The position numbers and the translations under genes were made by a program. Shown here piece by piece: positions 10,912 to 13,949 of a stretch of DNA of 13,949 nucleotides. The notes under the pieces were generated by a model, which saw only the letters and a program-made list of their open reading frames with translations, searched no databases and had not been told where the DNA came from. The stretch is taken from the NCBI GenBank assembly GCA_007131945.1, contig SLPP01000328.1, forward strand, positions 1 to 13,949, read 5' to 3'. Origin of the DNA: Paracoccaceae bacterium. GTDB taxonomy: Bacteria > Pseudomonadota > Alphaproteobacteria > Rhodobacterales > Rhodobacteraceae. Positions within the stretch are counted from its first letter, which is position 1; every line of letters begins with the position of its first letter.

Positions 10912-11892
10912 TCAGCGGCCGCGGATGCGGGGGTCGAGCGCGTCGCGCAGCCCGTCGCCGATGAAATTCACGCTCAAGACGGTGAGCGAGATGAAGACGC
11001 CCGGCCAGACGACGCGGGCGGGATACTGCTCGATCCAGTCGCGCCCGTCATAGAGGATCCGGCCCCAGGTCGGGAAGTCGGGCGGGAAGCCCAGCCCGAG
11101 GAAGGAGAGCGCCGATTCGGTGATGATCGCCGAGGCGATGCCGAGCGTCGCCGAGACCATGATCGGCGACATCACGTTGGGCAGGATGTGGCGGGTGTTG
11201 ATCCGCCGCGACGGCGTGCCGATCGAGCGCGCGGCGAGGACGAATTCGCGCTCCTTCAGGGCGAGCACGTCGCCGCGCACGATCCGGGCGGTCTGCATCC
11301 AGCTGGTCACCGCGATGGCGACGACGATCAGGGTGAAGACCCCCATCGCCTGGCCGAAGGTGCCCTCGAGCACGTCGCGGAAGAGCGCGACGAGGATCAG
11401 CAGGAGCGGCAGCAGCGGCAGGGCGAGAAAGAGGTCGGTGGTGCGCATGAGCGGCGCATCGAGCAGGCGGAAATAGCCGGCCAGCACCCCGATCAGCGTG
11501 CCGAGGAGCAGCCCGAGCAGCATCGCCGTCAGCCCCACCGCGACCGAGACCCGGCCGCCATACATCATCCGCGCGAGCAGGTCGCGGCCCAGCTGGTCGG
11601 TTCCCATCGGATGCGCCCAGCTCGACCCCTGGTTGCGCGAGCGGATGTCGATCAGCCCCGGATCGACCTGCCAGATCCACGGCCCGACGGCGACGAAGAG
11701 GATGATCGAGACGAAGACGATCATCCCGGCCATCGCCCCCTTGTGGGTCTTGAACTGGTCCCAGACGTCCCACCACTGGTTGCGCGGCGGGCGCAGGTCG
11801 TGGATGTCCTCGGCCGCGGGTGGCGGGGCGCTCGGCGGCGGCGCGGACTGTGGCGGCGGCGCGGCGGGGGGCGGCATCGAGGCGTCAGTCAT
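10912..11892 (-). CDS. Peptide/nickel-type ABC transporter permease (DppC/OppC family)
   Basis: This 326-aa inner-membrane permease is the DppC/OppC-type half of an importer for peptides or similar solutes. It carries the family's N-terminal cytoplasmic segment, a first helix (about 53-72), the periplasmic HPMGTDQLGRDLLARMMYG signature (94-112), further helices at about 115-140, 155-175, 183-200 and 297-313, and the EAA loop that docks to the ATPase (about 216-245, with EFVLAARSIG and RHILPNVMSPI). Residues 6-27 form an unusual proline/alanine tail of repeated APPP units. The start overlaps the end of the upstream permease by 8 nt. A GAGGA ribosome site lies inside that gene, so coupling is likely. 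It is the last gene of the operon in view. The exact substrate is unknown. Confidence 0.93.
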   Translation of the reverse strand: MTDASMPPPAAPPPQSAPPPSAPPPAAEDIHDLRPPRNQWWDVWDQFKTHKGAMAGMIVFVSIILFVAVGPWIWQVDPGLIDIRSRNQGSSWAHPMGTDQLGRDLLARMMYGGRVSVAVGLTAMLLGLLLGTLIGVLAGYFRLLDAPLMRTTDLFLALPLLPLLLILVALFRDVLEGTFGQAMGVFTLIVVAIAVTSWMQTARIVRGDVLALKEREFVLAARSIGTPSRRINTRHILPNVMSPIMVSATLGIASAIITESALSFLGLGFPPDFPTWGRILYDGRDWIEQYPARVVWPGVFISLTVLSVNFIGDGLRDALDPRIRGR

Positions 11893-12892
11893 AGCGGATC
11901 CTCGGGTCGAGGATGCCGTAGAGCACGTCGGCGATCAGGTTGAAGAGGACGATCAGGATGGCGAAGATGAAGGTGATCGTCTGCACCATCGGCCAGTCGC
12001 TGACATAGATCGCGCGGATCAGCGCGTCGCCGAGCCCGTTCACGCGGAAGATCTGCTCGGTGATGATGGCGCCGGTGAAGACCGTGGGGATGCCGATGGC
12101 GATGACGGTGACCACGGGGATCATCGAGTTGCGCAGGACATGGACCAGCACCACGGTCTGTTCGCGCAGGCCCTTGGCGCGGGCGGTTCGGACGTAGTCC
12201 TGGTTGAGGTTGTCGAGCATCGAGGCGCGCATGAAGCGGCTGATCTGGCTGGCGTTGAAGAGCGCCAGCACCGCGACCGGCATGACGATCTGGCGCACCT
12301 GGCGCACGAAGCTGTCCCAGTCGGTCACGCGCAGCGTGGTGTCGTACATCGACGGGAACCAGCCCAGCCAGACCGAGAAGACGAGGATGAAGACGACGCC
12401 GGTGAAGAAGGTCGGCACCGAGAAGCCGACCATCGAGACGAAGGTGCCGATCTGGTCGAACCAGGAATACTGCCTGTAGGCCGAGATCACCCCGATCGGC
12501 ACCGCGATCAGGATGCCGAAGAGATAGCCCAGCCCCACCACCCACAGCGTCTGCGGGATGCGCTGGATGATGATGTCGCCGACCGGCGAACGGGTCTGCC
12601 AAGACAGGATGCGGGGCCCGTCGGGGGCGATGTCCCAGCCGGTGGCGGCGGCGATCATGTGCAGCGGTTCGGTAATCGCCATCATCTGCAGCCACTTGAA
12701 ATAACGCACGATCACCGGCTCGCCGAGGCCGAGCGCGGCGCGGATCTGCTCGCGCACCTCGGGCGGAATGGTCAGCGGCAGGTCGGCGGTCGGGTCGCCC
12801 GGCGCCATGTCGAGCATCAGGAAGACGACCAGGCTGATGACCAGCACGGTCGGGACGGCGAAGGCAAGGCGCCGGAGCGTATAGGTGAACAT
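11885..12892 (-). CDS. Peptide/nickel-type ABC transporter permease (DppB/OppB family)
   Basis: This 335-aa protein is the DppB/OppB-type permease that pairs with the downstream DppC-like subunit. It begins with the standard MFTYTLRRLAFAVPTVLVIS first helix and the DMAPGDP segment, followed by a periplasmic region (about 40-105) that includes a stretch around TGWDIAPDGPRILSW. Further membrane helices lie at about 113-137, 148-175, 203-218, 255-275 and 305-326. The cytoplasmic EAA loop is visible at about 232-260 (DYVRTARAKGLREQ...LRNSMIPVV), and the C-terminus ends in the common GILDPRIRYD. The ribosome site before ATG 12892 is weak, and a terminator-like hairpin lies between this gene and the upstream binding-protein gene, which suggests the permeases are made at a lower level. 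Confidence 0.94.
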   Translation of the reverse strand: MFTYTLRRLAFAVPTVLVISLVVFLMLDMAPGDPTADLPLTIPPEVREQIRAALGLGEPVIVRYFKWLQMMAITEPLHMIAAATGWDIAPDGPRILSWQTRSPVGDIIIQRIPQTLWVVGLGYLFGILIAVPIGVISAYRQYSWFDQIGTFVSMVGFSVPTFFTGVVFILVFSVWLGWFPSMYDTTLRVTDWDSFVRQVRQIVMPVAVLALFNASQISRFMRASMLDNLNQDYVRTARAKGLREQTVVLVHVLRNSMIPVVTVIAIGIPTVFTGAIITEQIFRVNGLGDALIRAIYVSDWPMVQTITFIFAILIVLFNLIADVLYGILDPRIRYD

Positions 12893-12925
12893 CGTCTGGC
12901 CCCGCGGGTCGGGCGGTGGTCGAGG

Positions 12926-12955
12926 AAAAAGCCCGCCCCGGCTGGCCGGGGCGGG
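12926..12955 (-). terminator. Intrinsic terminator-like hairpin inside the ABC operon
   Basis: On the minus strand CCCGCCCCGG, loop CCAG and CCGGGGCGGG form a perfect 10-bp stem followed by C then five T's (12930-12926). It begins 14 nt after the binding-protein stop and ends about 33 nt before the permease start codon. It is the only hairpin with a T-run that I found in the window. Partial termination here would favour the binding protein over the permeases, as is common for such operons. Confidence 0.75.
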
Positions 12956-12969
12956 TGATCAACTGTGGA

Positions 12970-13949
12970 TCAGTTCTCGATCCGGTACCACTCGGCCTGG
13001 TTCCAGTGCTCGGAATCCCAGACGTTGAGCACGATGCCGCCGAGCGTGTTCGACGCGGCCGAGACGCGGCCGCGGGCGACCAGCGGCAGATGCGCGTAGT
13101 CCTGCACGAACATGTCGTTGAGCTGGATCACCAGCTCGTTGCGGCGCGCCGGTTCGGGCTCGCGGTTCAGTTCGGCCCAGAGCGCGTCATACTCCTCGTT
13201 GCAGTAGCGGTTGATGTTCTGCCCCTGCCACTGCGTCGCGGGCTGCGGCTCGCGCCCGCAGCGGCGCTGCTCCAGATGCGGGGTCGGGTCGGTGCCCTCG
13301 AAGAGCGAGGCGTACATCTGCACGTCGGCGTAGAACTTGAGGTACGTGTCCGGGCTCGCCGGGTCCGATCCGAAGAAGACGCCCGCATCGATGTTGCGCA
13401 GGCGCGTGTCGATGCCGATCTCGCGCCACCACTGCTGGATCAGCGCCTGGAAATCCTGCCGCACCGGGTTGGTCGAGGTCTGGAAGAGAAGCTCCAGCCG
13501 GCGCCCGTCCTTGGTGCGGATGCCGTCGGCGCCACGCTCCCAGCCGGCCTCGTCGAGCAGCTCGTTGGCGCGGTCGATGTCCTGCACGAGGCAGTCGTCG
13601 TTGTTGGTCGAGGCCACGGCGGGCGGGGCGACGATGAAGTTGCAGGTCGGCCGGCCCATCGGTCCGAAGCCGATCTCGGTCAGAAGCTCGCGGTCGATGG
13701 CGCGGGAGAGCGCCTCGCGCACGCGGATGTCGCTGAGGATCGGGTGCGGGTGCTGACGTGTCGCGCGCTCGCCCTCCGGCAGGCTGGGCGAGGGATCGGT
13801 GAAGTTGATCTCGATCCGCTCCATCAGCGGGCCGAAATCGACGAGGAGCCTGCCGCGGCCGCCGGCCTCCATCTGCGCGATCACCTCGGGCGCGAGCTGC
13901 AGGTTCCAGGCATAGTCCATCTCGCCGGTCTGGAAGACCGCGCGCGCGG
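12970..13949 (-). CDS. ABC transporter substrate-binding protein (family 5), 5' end missing
   Basis: This is the C-terminal 325 residues of a periplasmic solute-binding protein of the peptide/nickel (SBP family 5) type, which delivers its ligand to the two downstream permeases. The frame is open to the window edge: residues ARAVFQTGE precede the ATG at 13920, and GEMDYAWNLQ matches the interior of such proteins, so that ATG is not the start. Typical segments follow: SDIRVREALSRAIDRELL, NELLDEAGWERGADGIRTKDGRRLELLFQT, the QQWWREIGID helix and a DYAHLPLVARGRVSA segment near the end. The signal peptide and first lobe are off-window. Four cysteines are visible, at least some possibly in disulfides. 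Whether the ligand is peptide or something else cannot be told from this part. Confidence 0.92.
   Translation of the reverse strand, partial: ARAVFQTGEMDYAWNLQLAPEVIAQMEAGGRGRLLVDFGPLMERIEINFTDPSPSLPEGERATRQHPHPILSDIRVREALSRAIDRELLTEIGFGPMGRPTCNFIVAPPAVASTNNDDCLVQDIDRANELLDEAGWERGADGIRTKDGRRLELLFQTSTNPVRQDFQALIQQWWREIGIDTRLRNIDAGVFFGSDPASPDTYLKFYADVQMYASLFEGTDPTPHLEQRRCGREPQPATQWQGQNINRYCNEEYDALWAELNREPEPARRNELVIQLNDMFVQDYAHLPLVARGRVSAASNTLGGIVLNVWDSEHWNQAEWYRIEN

Overview
The window is a GC-rich (estimated near 70% G+C), densely coded stretch of bacterial chromosome. The protein families, gene arrangement and codon use point to an alphaproteobacterium, most likely Rhodobacterales/Rhodobacteraceae. 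That placement is inferred from family resemblance, not from a marker gene. Most of the window is housekeeping and transport genes. I see no phage, insertion sequence, CRISPR array, tRNA or rRNA.

Layout. Positions 3-1585 (+) hold the 3' part of pepA (leucyl aminopeptidase) followed 8 nt later by holC (DNA polymerase III chi), a pairing common in proteobacteria. A 216-nt spacer with two GC-rich hairpins and a candidate promoter leads into pntA-pntB (1802-4895, +), the two subunits of the proton-translocating NAD(P)+ transhydrogenase. A 330-nt gene-free region follows. It holds a GC hairpin, a repeated composite element and a candidate promoter for ligA-recG (5226-9427, +), which encode NAD-dependent DNA ligase and the RecG branch-migration helicase with overlapping ATGA stop/start codons. 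A 72-aa two-helix membrane protein follows (9493-9711, +). It meets tail-to-tail, 4 nt apart, a short DksA/TraR-type zinc-finger regulator (9716-10048, -). Divergent from the regulator is a DUF442/TIGR01244 sulfurtransferase-like gene (10296-10721, +). The right end (10912-13949, -) is a peptide/nickel-type ABC importer read leftward: a partial substrate-binding protein, an intergenic terminator-like hairpin, then two permease genes that overlap by 8 nt. No ATPase gene is in view.

The most unusual feature is a 73-bp module present twice, in opposite orientation, in two unrelated intergenic regions (5006-5078 + and 10736-10808 -). Each copy is a 16-mer GTTTCRTTGCGGTTAA, then exactly 39 nt (with TTGCC at the same offset), then a perfect 18-bp palindrome. 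The two palindromes differ in sequence but both are fully self-complementary. In module orientation, each copy begins 103-110 nt after the stop codon of a membrane-protein gene and after a GC hairpin. I cannot identify this element. It could be a repeat family, a regulatory site or part of a non-coding RNA.

Functionally the window combines redox balance (PntAB), DNA replication and repair (HolC, LigA, RecG), peptide turnover and uptake (PepA and the ABC importer) and one probable RNA-polymerase-binding regulator. Apart from the ligA-recG and ABC gene sets there is no sign that these form a single pathway.
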